Part shown: positions 44,901-59,700 of the stretch, in pieces
Numbering within the stretch: the first letter of the stretch is position 1
Layout of the letters: each line of letters opens with the position of its first letter
Assembly (NCBI RefSeq): GCF_000247695.1
Contig: NW_004624782.1
Location: forward strand, 14,300,750-14,364,749
Length of the DNA: 64,000 bases
Source: Heterocephalus glaber
Taxonomy: Eukaryota > Chordata > Mammalia > Rodentia > Bathyergidae
Reading direction: 5' to 3'
Notes under the pieces: model-generated
Told to the model about the DNA's origin: nothing
The model's database searches: none
The model's input: the letters and a program-made list of their open reading frames with translations, nothing else
Translations under genes and position numbers: made by a program

Positions 44901-47900
44901 CTTGGGTCCTTGCACTTGCAAGGCGGGCACCAGAACCACTGAGCTGAATCCCCAGCCCTAGGCTATTGATTTTTGTGTGTTGATTTTTTATCCTGCTACA
45001 CTGCTAAATTTGTTATTAATTTTTGGTGGAATATTTTGGGTCTTCTAAGTAAAGAATCACGTCATCTGCAAATAATGATAATTTTAACTTCTTCCTTTCC
45101 TGTACAGATTTTATTTCTTTCTCTTACCTGATTGCTTTGGCTAATGTGTCGAGTACTATATTGAACAGAAGTGGTGATAGTGGACATCCTTGTCTTGTTC
45201 CTGATTTTAGAGGGAAAGCTTTCAGCTTTTCCCCATTTAATATGATGTTGGCCATTTGATTGTCATAAATGGCTTTTATCAGATTGAGATAAGGTTCTTC
45301 TATATCTATTATCTTCAAGGTTTTTGAAAAATCAAAATGGATGTTGGATTTCATCAGAAGTTTTTCTGCACCTATTGATATGATCATGTGATTTTTGTCC
45401 TTGGTTCTCTTTATGGGTATACTGTATTTATTGATTTGCATATATTAAACCATTCTTGCATCCCTAGGATGAAATCTACTTTGTCATAAAGTATAATCTT
45501 TTTCATGACTTGTTACATTCTATTTGCTAGTATCTTGTTGAGAATTTTTGTGTCTATTTTCATTAAGGAGATTGGCCTGTAGTTTTCTTTTTTAGTTGGG
45601 TCCTGTTCTAGTTTTGGACTCAGGGTAGTGATCAGGGTAGCTTCCATGAATGAGTTTGCAAGTATTCCTTCCCTTTCATTTTCACTGAAGAGTTTAGGAG
45701 TATTGGTGTTATATCCTTTGTCGACTTCATTTTCTTGGTCTAGAATATTCTTAAATATTTTGGGGGATGCTGATTTGATATTCCTGTACCTCTCAAGAGG
45801 TTCTTTGTCATGGAATACCCTTATTTCCCCATCAATTTTGAAAGAAAAATTTGCAGGATATATTAGTCTGGGTTGGAAATTGTTTTCTTTTAGGGCTTGA
45901 AACACTTCTCTCCAAGCTCTCCTGGCCTTTAAAGTTTGTGTTGAGAATTCTGCTGTAATAATGGATTTACTTTTATAAGTGATTTTTTTTTTTTTGCCTT
46001 TTCTCTGGTAGCTTTTAAGGTTCTTTCTTTTTGTTGGACATCTGGCATTTTGACTATAATGTGTCATAGAGCTTCTTTTTTTTTGCAGTCATTTGGTGCT
46101 CTCTCTACAGGTAAACCTTACTTACCTGTAGCTTGAGTTCTTTTCTCATGCTTGGAAAATTTTCTGTTATGATTCCTGTAAACAGATGTTTTTATTCTAT
46201 GTGTGCTATCTTCTAATTTCTCTCTAACTTAAGTTAGCCTTCTTAGTGTTCTCCAGTAGCTACTGGATGAATTTTCTTGCTCTTATAATTTTTAAGGCTT
46301 CTCTGAGTAATTCTTTCTGTATTTCCATTTTATCCTCAATTTCTGAAACCCTATCTTCACAGTGGTAATTTCTGCTGTTTATGAATTCCATGGAATTCTT
46401 TATCCCTGGGATTTCTGCTTCGCACCTGTTCACAGAGTCTGTATCTTTGGTAAGTTTGTTCTTCATGTTTTAAGCTGTTTTGGTCAGGTCTCCCAATTTT
46501 TTATTTGTTTGCCCACAACCACATTAGTTATGCTTCATGATTGCTTCACTATCATTTATTTGGGTTATGTCCTCTTTGAACTTGCTGAGTTTCTTTTCTT
46601 CCTCTTTAACATGTTCCTGATAGGGCTGTAATTTGTGTGTCTTGCTGCTGGGCAGCTCTGAATTGAATTTGATTGTCCTGGCTTGAACCACTGGTGGTAT
46701 GTGCATGATTATCTGAAAAATGGGTGCCACTGTGGCTGCAAAACAGCTGAAGTATTATGATATTTTGCACACTTTCCATGAATAAGCCCTTTTGTATAAT
46801 GTATTTTAAAGAAATTCATGAATATAAATAAAGTTCTTTAAATTTAATGAAATAAATAAACTTGATTATTGTAATTTTTAATCGGTATAGATAATATTAA
46901 TATTTATATTTGGACAGTAATTATTCATATTCACACAACTAACTAGATTTGGTCTATTCATAGGCTTTATATTAATTTTATTAGTAAAAAGGCTGATAAA
47001 AGTGATTAGATTTTTTTGCACCACTGGTGGTTCAGGATGCCTGATGGGACAGTCATCCATGTACCACCAATGGGTCAAGCCAGTGGGAATGTGCTAATCA
47101 TTTCTAACAGCTTGGATGTCTGCTGTTTGCTTTCTTATTGCTGCCCCTCGGGTCTGCTTTAGAAGATTTGGGCATCTTTGAGGACATTTTGTTGCCTTTC
47201 ATGCTCCTATTTTTTTGGTGCTGAGAGTTGAGGTCAAATAGACTGAAGAGAGCTTGTAGCTGGTGTGAGGATCTCTTTAATTAGGTTTGATTTTCCAGTG
47301 ATGTACTCTTGGCTTTATTTTTCCAGAGATATTGTTTACCACTTCAACTTATTCAGTTTAATTGGGCGGGAGCCTGTCACTCTGTTGCATCCCTTGGAGA
47401 AAGAGAGTCAGGTACACTGGCTGATCAGGGCCGGCCGGGGTATCGAGGAGTGTGATGCTGTTAGGAGGAGATGCAACTGAGCAGCTGAGGGAAAGTCCTG
47501 GCCTCAGAGTGAGATCCGAGGGATCTGAACTTCGATGCTTTGATACACATACACACGTGAGGAGGGCCGGGGATGTAGCTCAGTGGTGCTGCCGCCTGCC
47601 TCGCAAGCGCAAGGTCCCGAGTTCGATCCCTGGTACCAAAAAACAGAAACCAAAAACCATACACACTTTAGAGCTGTCACATATATACCTATCATCTCAA
47701 ACATTTAACATTTTAAAGAATAAGTACATTTAAAATCTATTCTTTTAGCATTTCAAATATACAATATATTGTTATTAACCATGGTTACTATGCTATGTAA
47801 TATATCCCCCCTAAATCAGTTCTTCTAACTGAAACTGTACCCTTTGAACAACTTCTTCCTGTTCTTCAAACCTCCTTCCCCAAGCATACAGTAATCACTA

Positions 47901-50900
47901 TTCTATGCTTCACATCTATAAGTTCAAGTCTTCTAACATTTCACATGTAAGTAAGATTATGAAATACTTTTCTTCCTGTGCGTGGTTTGTTTCATTTCGT
48001 ACAGTGTTCTCTAGGTTCATTCCTGTTGTCATAAATGACAGGATTGCCTTTATTTTAGAATGAATAGTATTTGATTGTGTATATATATTCAACATTGTCT
48101 TCATTTATCTGTTGATGAACCATTAGGTTGATTCCATATCTTGGCTTTTGTAAATAATGCTGCAGTGAATATTGGGAGTGCAGATGTCTTTTCGATTTAC
48201 TGATTTCATCTCCCTTGGAAACACACACACACACACACACAATCAAAATATATAGCAAATGCTACGTATTACACATTACCATTGATCTCCCTCAAATGCC
48301 TCTCTTTGCTTTGAACACACTTAGCTTATCTTTCTTGTCACTTTCTGGAGCAGTTCTGAAAGCCCTCTTTTTTTCTTTTCTTTCTTTTTTTTTGGAGACA
48401 GGGTCTCTGTATGTAATCCAGGCTGGCTTTGAACTCACTGTGTATCCCAGGGTGCCCTCAAATTCATGGCAATCCTCCTGCCTCAGCTTCCTGAGTGCTG
48501 GGATTACAGGTGTGTGCCTCCATGCCTGACTGGGAAAGTCCTTTTTTGAAGTGTGATAAAAGCTATAGTGAATGCTGCTGTTGAGTGCCATCCAGTCGAA
48601 AAGCAAGCTGTATCTTACTTACTAGACCTGGCTCCATGTGACTTCTGGTTCTTTTTTAAAGTCAAAATGACCAAAAAAGGTAAACATTTTGAATTAATGT
48701 AGGACATTGAGGCACATTATGGGACAACTAAAGACACTCAATAAAGAAGGCTTCCAGAACTCTTTCAAAAAGTAGCAAGAAGAATGGGGGCCCGTGTGTT
48801 CACGTAGGGGCGGGGGTGGTTATTTTGAGGTAGATTCACAGTAATGTGTCTTTTATTATAATAATTAAAAAAATTTTGAACATTCACTGTATTTTTATTA
48901 CACTTTGTATATTCCCACATCCATAGATTTATATACACACTCTCATAAGTGAAATTGCTGGATCATGTGGTAATTTTATTTCTACATTTTTGAGGTACTC
49001 CACATTATTTTCATAATTACTGCAGTAATGTGCATTCCTACCAATTGTGCGAGGGTTTCCTTTTCTCTACATCCTCACCATCATTTGTTATCTTTATCTT
49101 TTTGATAATAGCCATTCTATGAGGAGTGAAATGATGTCTTATTGTGGGTTTTCTTTTCTTTTCCCTGATGATTATTTATATTGAGCATTTTTGGTGTACT
49201 AGTTGGTCATTTGTTTCTTTTGAGGACTGTCTACTCAGTTCTGCTGTGGTTTGGATATCACTAGCCTGTCCTCCAAAGGGCCCTGTCCTAGCAGCTTGCT
49301 CCCCAGTGTGGCAGTCAGCATTGAAGTGGAGCCTTTAAGAGGTGGAGCACGCTGGAAGGTACTTAAGTCGTGGGGACTACCTTGGGCAAGGGTGACTTCT
49401 TTTCTGGAGGCTGGGATAGTTCCCACAATAATGGGTTTGCTTGGCTCTCCTGGCTTCCTGTTTCACCTTCTCTCCTGACTTACACCCCTGCCATTATGAC
49501 AACTGCTCTGTTGTGATGTAGCACGAAAGCCCTCACCAGGGCCAAGCAGATGTTGGCACCATCCTCTTAGATCTCCAAAACTGTGAGCTAAATAAACCTA
49601 TTTCTGTATAAATTATCCAGTCTCAACTAGTTTGCTATAGCAACAAAACAGATTAGGACAGGTCTTTTACCTATTTTTAAATTGGCTGGTTTTCTTGCAA
49701 TTGAGTGGTTTGATTTTTTAAATATATTTTGGATAGGAATTCCTCAACAGATGTGTAATTTACAAATTACTCTCATTCTGTAAGTTGTCTCTTCATTCTC
49801 TTGATTATTGCCCTTGTTTGGAAAAGGTTTTGTGTTTGCAATCCTAATTGTTTGGGATTATATTTAAAACATCATTGCCCAGACTAATATGGTGCTTAAT
49901 TCTATGTTTTCTTCTAATACTTTTGTAGTTACAGGTCTTATGTTTACATCTTTAATCCATTTTGAGTTGATTTTTGCACATGGTATAAAGGTCTAATTTC
50001 ATTCTTTTGCATGTGGTTACACAATTTTTCTAGCACCATTTGAAGAGACTGTTCTTTCCCCACTGTGTGCTCTTGGTACCTTTGTCAAGAATTACTTGAC
50101 TGAGCTGGATGCAGTAATCTCAGCTACTTAGGAGGCTGAGGCCAGAGGATCACAGAGGCCAGATAGGGCAATTTAGCAAGACCCTATCTCAAAATAAAAA
50201 TTAAAAGGAATTGGAAATGTAGCTCAGTGGTAGGCACTTGCCTAGCTTGTGTGAGCCCCTAGGTTCAATCCCTAGTATTGAAAAAAATCAGCCAGGTATA
50301 GTGGGACATGCCTAGAACCAGCACCCTGGGCGTCTGAGGCAGGAGATCAGAAGTTTGAGACCAGTATGGGCAATTTAGTGGCTCTGTTTCAAAATTTAAA
50401 AATAAAATGTGCTGTGGGGCCTGGGGACACGGCTCATTGTGCAGGCCATGGGTTCTATCCCCAGAGCTGAAAGGAAGGTTACTGGACTGTAAATATATGG
50501 GTTTCTTTCTGGACTTTCTATCTTGTCTCATGTCAACCTGTCTGTTTTTATGCCAATGCTATGCTGTTTTGATTACAATTGTTTTATAATGGTTTAAAAT
50601 CAAGGAATGTGATACTTTTAGATTTTTTTCTTCAAAACTGTTTTGGCTATTCAGGATCTTTTGCGGCTCCATATGAATTTAAGGATTTTTCTATTTCTGT
50701 GAAAAGTGACATTGGAATTTTGAGAGGGATTGGATTGGATCTGTAGATTATTTTGAGTAGAATGGAAATTTTCATAATGTAATATTTTGTTGCTATTGTA
50801 AGTAGGATTGTTTAATTTGTAATAAATAGTTCATTTAAAATAATTTCATTTCTAGTAGTTCATTATTAGTATACAGAAATGCTATGGATTTTTTCGTATG

Positions 50901-53900
50901 TTGATTTTGTATCTCCAACTTTACTGCATTTATCAATTAGTTGAATCTTTAAGGGTTTTTTTTTTTCCTGAGATGGTCTTGCTATGTAGTTCAGGCTAGT
51001 CTTGAGCTTACTATGTAGCCCAGGCAGGCCTCCATGGAGGATCCTCCTGCTTCAGCCTCCTGAGTGCTGGGATCATTGGTGTGCACCACCACGCCCCCTG
51101 GCTGAAACTTTAAAGTTTTCTAAGATCCCATTCACAGCAGTTTTATTTTTCCCTTTCATATGAGAATCCTCTTTATTTCTTTCTCTTTCCTAACTGCTCT
51201 GGCTAGGACTTCCAGTACTGTGTTGAAGAGAAGTGGTCCTTGTCTTCTTCCTGATCTAAGAGGAAAATTAACCATTTAAAATTATGTTAGCTATGTGTTT
51301 ATCATAGATGGCCTTTTTCATTTTGAGCTGCATTCATTCTATACCTAATATGTTGAGAGTTTTTTTTTAATCATGAAAAGGTGTTGAATTTTGGTACCAG
51401 GGATCGAACTCGGGACCTTGTGCTTGCAAGGCAGGCGGCGGCACCACTGAGCTCAGTCCCCGGCCCAAGGTGTTGAATCTTGTCAGATTCATTTTCTGCA
51501 TCTTTTGAGATGAGTATATGATTTCTATCCTTCATTTTGTTGATAAGTGTCACATTTATTGATTGTGTAAGTTCAACCATCTGTGCATCCCAAGGATTAA
51601 CCCACTTGACTATGGTAAGTGATTCTTTTAATCACTTCAATTCAGTTTGCTAATATTTTGTTGAAGAGTTTTGCATGTGTTTTCTTCATGGATATTGGTT
51701 TATAATTTTCACTTTCTTCATCTGGCTTTGGTATCAGGGTAATGACAGACTGGTAAAATGAGTTTGGAAGTATTCTCTCTCCTTTGATTCTTTTCAAAGA
51801 GTTTGAAAATAATTAGTGTTAGTTTTTCTTCAAATGTTTGGTACAGTGTAGCAGTCCAGTATTGTACTTTTGAGGAGACAGCCACCTCCAAGACCCGCAC
51901 TGTCTGATCTAGTCTGAAATTCTGGTCCTCAGACAGGCAGATGTTGGTGTCAGACTATTTAGTTGGTTTCCGTGTTAGTTACTTTTCTCTCCTTGCTGAG
52001 ACAAGATACCCAACACCCAAAGTTAGAGGGGAAAGGGTTTATTTAGCACACAGTTTGTAGAGGTTTCAGTCCATATCAGCTGGCTCCAAGGCAGGGGGGC
52101 AAAGGGCAACAGTTCATGGCGGTGGAAGCAGCAAAAAGCAAAATGAGACCTTACCAGTGTCTCTCTGCCCCTTTATCCCATCCACACTACCGGGATTGGG
52201 GCGGTGCCAAGCCAGTCATTCACATGGTTTAAAATCACATGCCTTTAATCCTAGCATCACATACTGTAGATTCAGCCCCAGCTTACGACCGACTGAGGCT
52301 TTGGGGAAACAGCTGGACACAGCCCTGACAGTTGGGCTGGATGGCTTCCCGTGTTCTGAGGTCAGGTGGCACTGCTGGCTGTGCCCATGGCTGCAGAGAC
52401 CACTGGGTGGGCTTTGTCTTCAGGTGGGGTGGGTGACTGTGACCACCTTTGACCAGGTAGGGTTGCGGTTGTCCTCCCTGGCTGTGTGGTCCTGTAGTTG
52501 GACAGAACTGCATGACTGGCTCGGGCTAGGTGAGGTCTCTGGGATTACCCACATGGGTGGGCAGGGCCACAGGCTGCCCTGTAGATGTGTGTGACCGTGG
52601 ACGGAGAGTTCCTGAAGTAGCTGCCCAGCAGCTGGGGTTGAGCAGGGGTGGATGGTTCCTCCGTTGACCCCTGACCTGGAGGTGCTTCCTGGTCTGGAGA
52701 AGACTCACTGAGAAGCTTGCAGTGTGGGATGGCTGGCCTGGGATCTCAGCCTGGAAGGCCCACGGACTGCGTTTCCTGCAGGGGGTGCTGCTCACTAGTT
52801 TCTCTGGCGTGGTCCCTCTGCTGGGCGGTTCACACACATCTGTGAGCTGTGACTGTGACCTGCCTGCCCATTGTGTTTTCGTCTGATTCCAGATGGTCAG
52901 CTCTGCCGGGACACCCAGGGTTTCCTGTGGGATGACACAGAGCGGGCCTCCTGTGAAGGGACTTAGAATGGTGGGGAAGTGAAACCATCTGCCCTCAGTG
53001 CAGTTTTGCCGCTGTAGACTCCCCTCCCTGGTATTCTGTGTTGTGCAGTGCTGTCTTGAGGGAGGGCAGGGGGTCACAGAATCGCTCTCTTACCTTTCAG
53101 CTTGGCTTTGTTTTTCAGTTCTGTGGTTCATCTGGGCATCTAAGTCTCATTCCTGAGTTCTAGGATATTCTTGGTGGTATTCTTGCCTGTGAATACTTGC
53201 TAGTTGGATTTCTGTCGGGCATGGCCAGTGAGGAGCCAGTCTCTCCCTCTCTGTCTCTCTCTCTCTTTTCCTCTTTCTCCCCACTAGGGCTTGAACTGAG
53301 GGCCTTTGCACTGAACTACATCCTCAGCCCCCTTTACCTTTTATTTTGAGATATGGTCTTACTAAATTGGAGAAGGGCTGGGCTTGAATTTATGATCTTC
53401 CTGGCTCTACCTCCCAGAGTGCTGGGATTACAGGCATGCATGTAATCACTCATGTATTCCTTTTCTTCTTATTTTTTTTTTCTGGTACCAGGGATCGAAC
53501 TCAGGACCTGGTGCTTGCAAGGCAGGTGTGGTGCCACTGAGCTACATCCCCGGCATTTTTCTTAATTGGAGTACTGCTTCTTTCTGTGGGTGTCTGCCGT
53601 TTCTCTGTGTAAGCAGGGTTTGAAGATTGGTTTTCATTTAATTTTTGTTACAAGAGAGTTACCTGCTTTATGTGCAAATTTACAAGTCTGAAATGAGCAG
53701 AGAAAGCCCTCGGTCCCTCCCTCCATGCCATGGGACCTCAGCTCCCAAGGAAAGAAGGGCTGAGGGGAGGGTATTTCATCTGCACCCAGACTTTAGGATA
53801 AAAAACAGATACGAAATGGGTCAAAGAATCTTGTGATTCTGCTGCTTCCATTTTCACTTCCTTTTTTCCTATGAGTGAAACTGGAAGGCTGAAGTGTTCA

Positions 53901-56712
53901 GACAAGCAGACTCTCTGTGGTTCTCCAAACCTCCACATTACAGCTGGGCTCGGTGGTGCACGCCTGTAATCCCAATACTTTGGGAGGCTGAGGCAGGAGG
54001 ATCACAAACCACTTTATACATAATTTCAAAACAAAATTCTCAGCTGGGTGTGGTGGTGCACGCCTGTAATCCTGGCACTCAGGAGGCTGAGGCGGGAGGA
54101 TCACTGTGAGTTCCAGGCCAATCTGGGCAACATAGTGAGTTCAAGTTCAGGTTGGACTATGTAGCAAGACCCTGTCTCAAACCAAACCAAACCAAGCCAA
54201 ACAACCTCCCAACAGAGTAATATACATGTAATTATTTAAGTCTTTATCAAGTTAATTATCATAAACATAGATTAATAGCCAGACTATGGCAATGAAACAT
54301 ATAAAACACATAGAACAATTATACTGAATTGAGGTACACTTTTAGATACATTGGCCATCCTGAATTACAATAACTTTTCTTTCTCTCTTTTCCCTTGCCT
54401 TTTATTTTGCACTTTATTTATATATTGGATTTCTCATATAAGAGAAACCATGTGATGTTCAAGCTTGTGTATCTGCTTCAGTTCACTTAACATTATGGTC
54501 TTAAGATGCACCCATTTTACTACAGATGACTCCAGTTTATCCTGCTTTATGGCAGAGTAATACTTTTTGTTGTGTATAAACACCACATTTTCTTTATTCA
54601 TTCACCCTTTGATGGACAAATAGGCTGCTTCTAAGATTTAACTATGGTGAATTGTGCTGCTATAAACATGAATATGCATGTGTCACTGCGCTATGGCATC
54701 TTTAACTCCAGAAGGGGAGTAGCTGGGTCAAATGGAATGTCTATTATTAGCTTTTTGAGGACTCTCCATACTGATTTCCATAGTGGTTGTACCAGTTTGC
54801 ACTCTCACCAACAGTGGAGAAACACCCCCTCAGCCTTTCCAGCATTTGTTATTGTTTGATTTCTTGAAGAGAGCTGTTCTTTATAGAGTGAGATGGAATC
54901 TCAGTGTTGTTTTAATTTGTTTTTCTCAAATGGTCAATGTCTTTTTGTTGCTGAGACAAAATATCTGACACCCAGAATTAAAGTAGGAAAGGTTTATTTT
55001 GGTTCACAGTTTGTAGAGGTTTCAATCCATAGTTGGCTGGTTCCAAGGCAGAGGGGCATCGCAGAGGAGAAACAGTCCATGGCATAGCAGGGCAGGCAGA
55101 AGGCAGCAGAGCAGCAAAGTAGCAAAGCAGCAACAGCGGCCTACTGCTCCCTTTTATCTCTTCCAGGCTACCAGCATTTTGAGTGGGGCCACCCATACCC
55201 AGGGTGGGGCTTCCAGTTATCCACACCCAGAACTGCGCCAAACCAGTCAGTGGACTGGTTTAGTAGTCACACAGCTTTACTCCCAGCATCACAGACTTAA
55301 TCCCAGCATTACACACCCTAGATCCAGCTACCTCTGAAAAGCCCTACCTATGACCACATGAGGCTTTGGGGGACATCGAGACACAGCCATAACAGTCAAT
55401 GATATCCAACAGTTTTTCATGTATTTCTTGGCCATTTGTACTACTTCATCTGAGAAGTGTCTATTCACTTCAGGCTTTTAGTTCTTATATATTCTAGTTG
55501 TTAGTCCTTTACCTAAGGAGTAGCTGGCAAAATCTTTTCCCATTCTATAGGTTGCCTCTTCACTCTGTGGGGCCACCACCTAGATTAAGATATCAAACAT
55601 TTCTAGCATCTCATGCCTCTCCAACATTCCTTTCAGTTGAAAAAAATAACATTTTTATCTTTTTGTGGTTCTGGGGTTGAACTCAGGGCCTTGCATGTAG
55701 TAAGCACATGCTGTACCACTGAGCTACACACCTCACTCCAGCAACCACTTTTGTTTTGTTTTTTGGTACTGGGGATCGAACTTGGGTCCTTGCGCTTGTG
55801 GAGCATATGGTGGAACCACTGAGCTAAATCCCCGGCCGAACAACCACTTTTCTAAAGAAAAATATACTAAAATACACATGACATAAAATTTACTGTCTTA
55901 ACCATTTTAAAGTATACAGTTAACTGGTATTACATTTGCAGCAAAATCACTTAAAACTTTTTTTACTTACTTTTTTTACTTACTGTTATTTTTCAGTGTT
56001 ATTCTTGCACATAATTTGCAAAGTCAAAATAGGTTTAAAAGGCTTATCCAGTGAAACAACACTGTGATTTCTGCTTTATTTCCCCCTCTCTTGAGGACTA
56101 CTTTCAGCTCCTTCAATTATTTTCTATGTGTCCAAATAACATGATTATTTTCACAGTTTCTTTAGAAATCATTTGAAATTAATTGATGTGCAAAATTTGT
56201 ATTATATTTATGAGATAAATATATTTGTGAGACTTGCATACACGTACATGACATGTAATGATTAAATGAGAGTCACTAGCATTTCCGGCTCCTCAGACAT
56301 TCATCATTCGTTGTAGCCTGTAGTTGCTGTGCTGCACTAAAGGACACCAGAACTGATTCCTCTCGCTGAGCCTGAGTTTGGTACCCACTACAACCTGTCC
56401 GTGTCTTCTGCCCTCCTTCCTCAGTTTCTAGCGACCACTATTGCACTCTCCTCTTCTGTGACATCAGTTTTTTTTTTTTAGTTCTGCAAAGGATTCACAA
56501 CATGTGGCATTTTTGTTGCTGTGTCTGGCTTGTTTACTTAATGTGATGTCCTCCAGTTCCATCCACATTGCTACAAATGATAGGATTTCATGCTTTTTTT
56601 TTTTTTTTTTTGGTACTGGGGATCGAACTTGGGTCCTTGTGCTTGCAAGGCAGGCGACGGAACCACTGAGCTAAATCCCCAGCCTTCATGCTTTTTTTGG
56701 ATGAGTAATAGT

Positions 56713-56749
<37 letters not shown>

Positions 56750-59700
56750 CTGTCAGTTAAAATGAACAAATGATCTGTACAGATATCGGTCAAAATACAT
56801 ACAAGTGGCCAAGAGATATATGAAAAAATGTTAAATATCATTGATCTTTCAGTGAATGCAAATCAAAATATCAAAGAGATGTCATCTTACCCCAGTTACA
56901 ATAGCTATTACCAAAAAGATAAAGAATGACAAGTGTTGATGAAGATGCAGAGAAAGGAGAGCTCTCATCCACTGCCGGTGAGGATGTAAGTCAGGACAGT
57001 CACTGTGGAAAGCAGTACGGAAGCTCCTCAAATGCAAACCGCAAGCCTACCCCATAATCCAGCAGTCTCACTCCTGGGCTCGGAGCCAAGGAAATGAACT
57101 CACTTCAGGCCACGCGCATATCTCTGCTAATCGCGGTGCTGTTGACTGGAGTCACGATGTGGGGTCGCTGATGGATGAATGGACAAAGAAAGTTTTGCTG
57201 CGTCCTGACTTTGGTGGGAACTTCTTAGCGTTGGGGGCCAGGACTGTGCTCCCCTCCAGTCTCTCCCTTCCACACACTTCTGCTTGTACAATACGTTTAG
57301 TTAGATCAGTACTTAGTGTCCACATTATTACGACCATGCAAGTAGGGTACAGCTGAGGCAAATCGCATACTTTTACTTTCCCATAAAACTTGTAGTTTTC
57401 TCTAGAAACCTAGATAATTAATGGAAATTGTGGGTATTAGCTTGAGGTGGTGGTTCACAGAGAAACCATCCCTTTGTAAGTTCTACGGTGCCTTAATTCC
57501 TTGAAGAGTTGTGGGAATACAAATTGAATGGAGCCCAGAGAACGTCTACGCAGGCCACCCTGTGTGACTCCGCCACACAATCCTGTCCTTTCCTTGTCCT
57601 TTTCTCTCCTCCTCTTTGCTGCTCTCAGCGCATCGCAGGCGCCCAGCTCTCCCCGAGGCTGCAGTATTTCGGGCAGTCCCTGAGTGGGGGCCAGGACCTC
57701 ACAATGGACGGACTGACAGATCTGGCTGTGGGGGCCCAGGGACACTTACTTCTGCTCAGGTGAGAATTCCTTTAGGAGCACACTAGCTGTTTTTCCCAAA
57801 GGAGCGTCTTTGCTGCCTGAAGTTTGGGATGGTCCTCGGGTGTCCCTGCAGGTCCCAGCCATTGCTGAGAGTGGAAGCAACCATGGATTTCACACCCAGC
57901 GAAGTGGCAAGGAATGTGTTTGAGTGTCAGGAGCAGGCAGTGGGAAACAAGATTGCTGGGATGGTCAGAGTCTGCCTCCGTGTCCGAAAGAGCACGCGGG
58001 ATCGGCTAAGAGAAGGTGAGGCTTGGGAGATAAGATTCAAAGGGTTAAATGACTGGGGACATTCAGTGGTGCCTTACCCAGTCTCCCAGGCTTCTACAAA
58101 TCTAAAGGAAAATTCTGGTTGGCTCGACAGCCTTCTCCCAAGTTTGGCTGGAGTGAGAAGGCTGCTCCCCTACTGGGTGGGGAAGCGCAGCAAACCTCAG
58201 CAGAGACATGAGCAAATGGCACTTTCTTACTCTCTCAGTTCTCCAGAGAACCAGGGGTCCCATACCTGTGAAAAATTAGATTCATATTTTTTTAAGTAGA
58301 GAGAGAATTCATTTTGGGAGATTGAATTGATGAAGCTAAACAAATTTATAAAGTATTCAGATGTGCATTTTATCAAGAGTGATCTGAATTCTTCCTTTGC
58401 TCTAATTCTCAAAGAGTAGAATCATGCTTGAGGTGGAAGAATACTGATGATAGTACTAGAGAAAATAGAGGAGAAAAAAAATCTAGTAGCAGTGTTACTG
58501 GGACGAGAGGATAGCTGTTAGATAGTGGGACAGGGAAAATGGCTACAAATTCAGAGCAAAGTTTTGGAGAGAGCTGGGTGTGGTGTTGCACACTGGTAGT
58601 CTCAGCACTTGAGAAGCTTGAGGCAGGAGGATTGTTGCAAGTTCAAGGCCAGCCTGGGCTACATAGTAAAGTTTAAGGCCAGCTTGAACCATATAGTGAA
58701 ACCTTGTCTAAAAACAAACAACAGAACAAAATAAAAAGTGTTGGAGAGTAAGGAATAGCAGAAAAGGTACCCTCAAATGTACACTGAAAATCTTCTCAAA
58801 TCATTGATTGACTCTTAAGCTATGAAGGTCCAGGTCAACTACTCAGGAAATCCAGTAGAAAATAACTCCTGGAAAGCTAAGAATCTGAGCAGAGGATTAA
58901 GTGGCATTCCAGTGGTGAGGAGTCAGAAATTTAAGAGGGTCCTTGGTAAAGACTTTGGTATTCCTGACTAATAACCAAGAGAAACAATAGGCAATAGAAA
59001 TAGACTCATGAATGATTTTGAAATTAGAGTGATCAGATAGGAATTTAAAAAAAATATTATTTGCTGACAACACTGGAGCCTGCATCTCATTCTGGAGATC
59101 ACTAACCGTGGGGTGAGAAGACATAGCATGTACCCTNNNNNNNNNNNNNNNNNNNNNNNNNNNNNNNNNNNNNNNNNNNNNNNNNNNNNNNNNNNNNNNN
59201 NNNNNNNNNNNNNNNNNNNNNNNNNNNNNNNNNNNNAATTAATATATTCAAAGAAAAAATGGAAAGGATGGAGAACTTGAGTGAAGACCTAGAAATCATA
59301 AAATAAAGTCAAATGGAAATTCTAATAATGAAAAATATAATGACTGGAATTAAAAATTCAATAAATTTACAGCAGAGAATGCTTGAACTGGAAGATAAAT
59401 TCACTGAAAGTATCCAGATTAACACATACAGAGAAAAAAAAAGGATAAAGGGTAGGGAGAATGAATGAGGATGAAGCAACAAATAGTGGTTAGGAGTTTT
59501 CCAAAACTGATGAAAGACATTAAAATTCTTTACAAAGGGCCGGGGATTTAGCTCAGTGGTTCTGCTGCCTGCCTCGCAAACACAAGGTCCCGAGTTCAAT
59601 CCCTGGTACTGGAAAAAAAAATTCTTTACAAAATCAAAACAGGATAAATAAAAAGGAAACCATACAGAAGTATATTACAGTAAAAATACAATTAATTTTC

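Larger units (their letters stand above)
42745..46745 (-). mobile_element. L1 with ORF1 fused to the RT part of ORF2 (endonuclease missing)
   Basis: Minus strand from high coordinate: ORF1 N-terminal and coiled-coil remnants (46260-46730, [20 protein letters not shown]), the ORF1 C-terminal domain ([35 protein letters not shown]), then in the same open frame (45513-46067) ORF2 RT sequence ([20 protein letters not shown]). RT continues at 45124-45441 ([39 protein letters not shown]). The C-terminal region and 3' UTR reach about 42745. The endonuclease part of ORF2 is absent. ID copies at 43520, 44053 and 44858 break the rest. Confidence 0.85.
49670..51900 (-). mobile_element. Old L1 ORF2 fragment, interrupted
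   Basis: Reverse L1 sequence at 49670-50095, 50480-50950, 51120-51380 and 51480-51850 (CTCCTTTGATTCTTTTCAAA, GGTTTATAATTTTCACTTTC). Gaps are B4 and B1 copies and an ID. Confidence 0.75.
58770..59640 (+). mobile_element. Old L1 ORF1-region fragment with gap and ID
   Basis: Intron 16. Helix-coding A-rich sequence typical of L1 ORF1/5' region (AAAATATAATGACTGGAATT, CAGAGAATGCTTGAACTGGA). Contains a 100-N gap and an ID. Confidence 0.65.

Noticed and set aside
52157..53077. 145- and 183-codon frames in the GC-rich stretch of intron 14
   Set aside because: Overlapping open frames on both strands in GC-rich DNA, without domain similarity; fits a decayed repeat.
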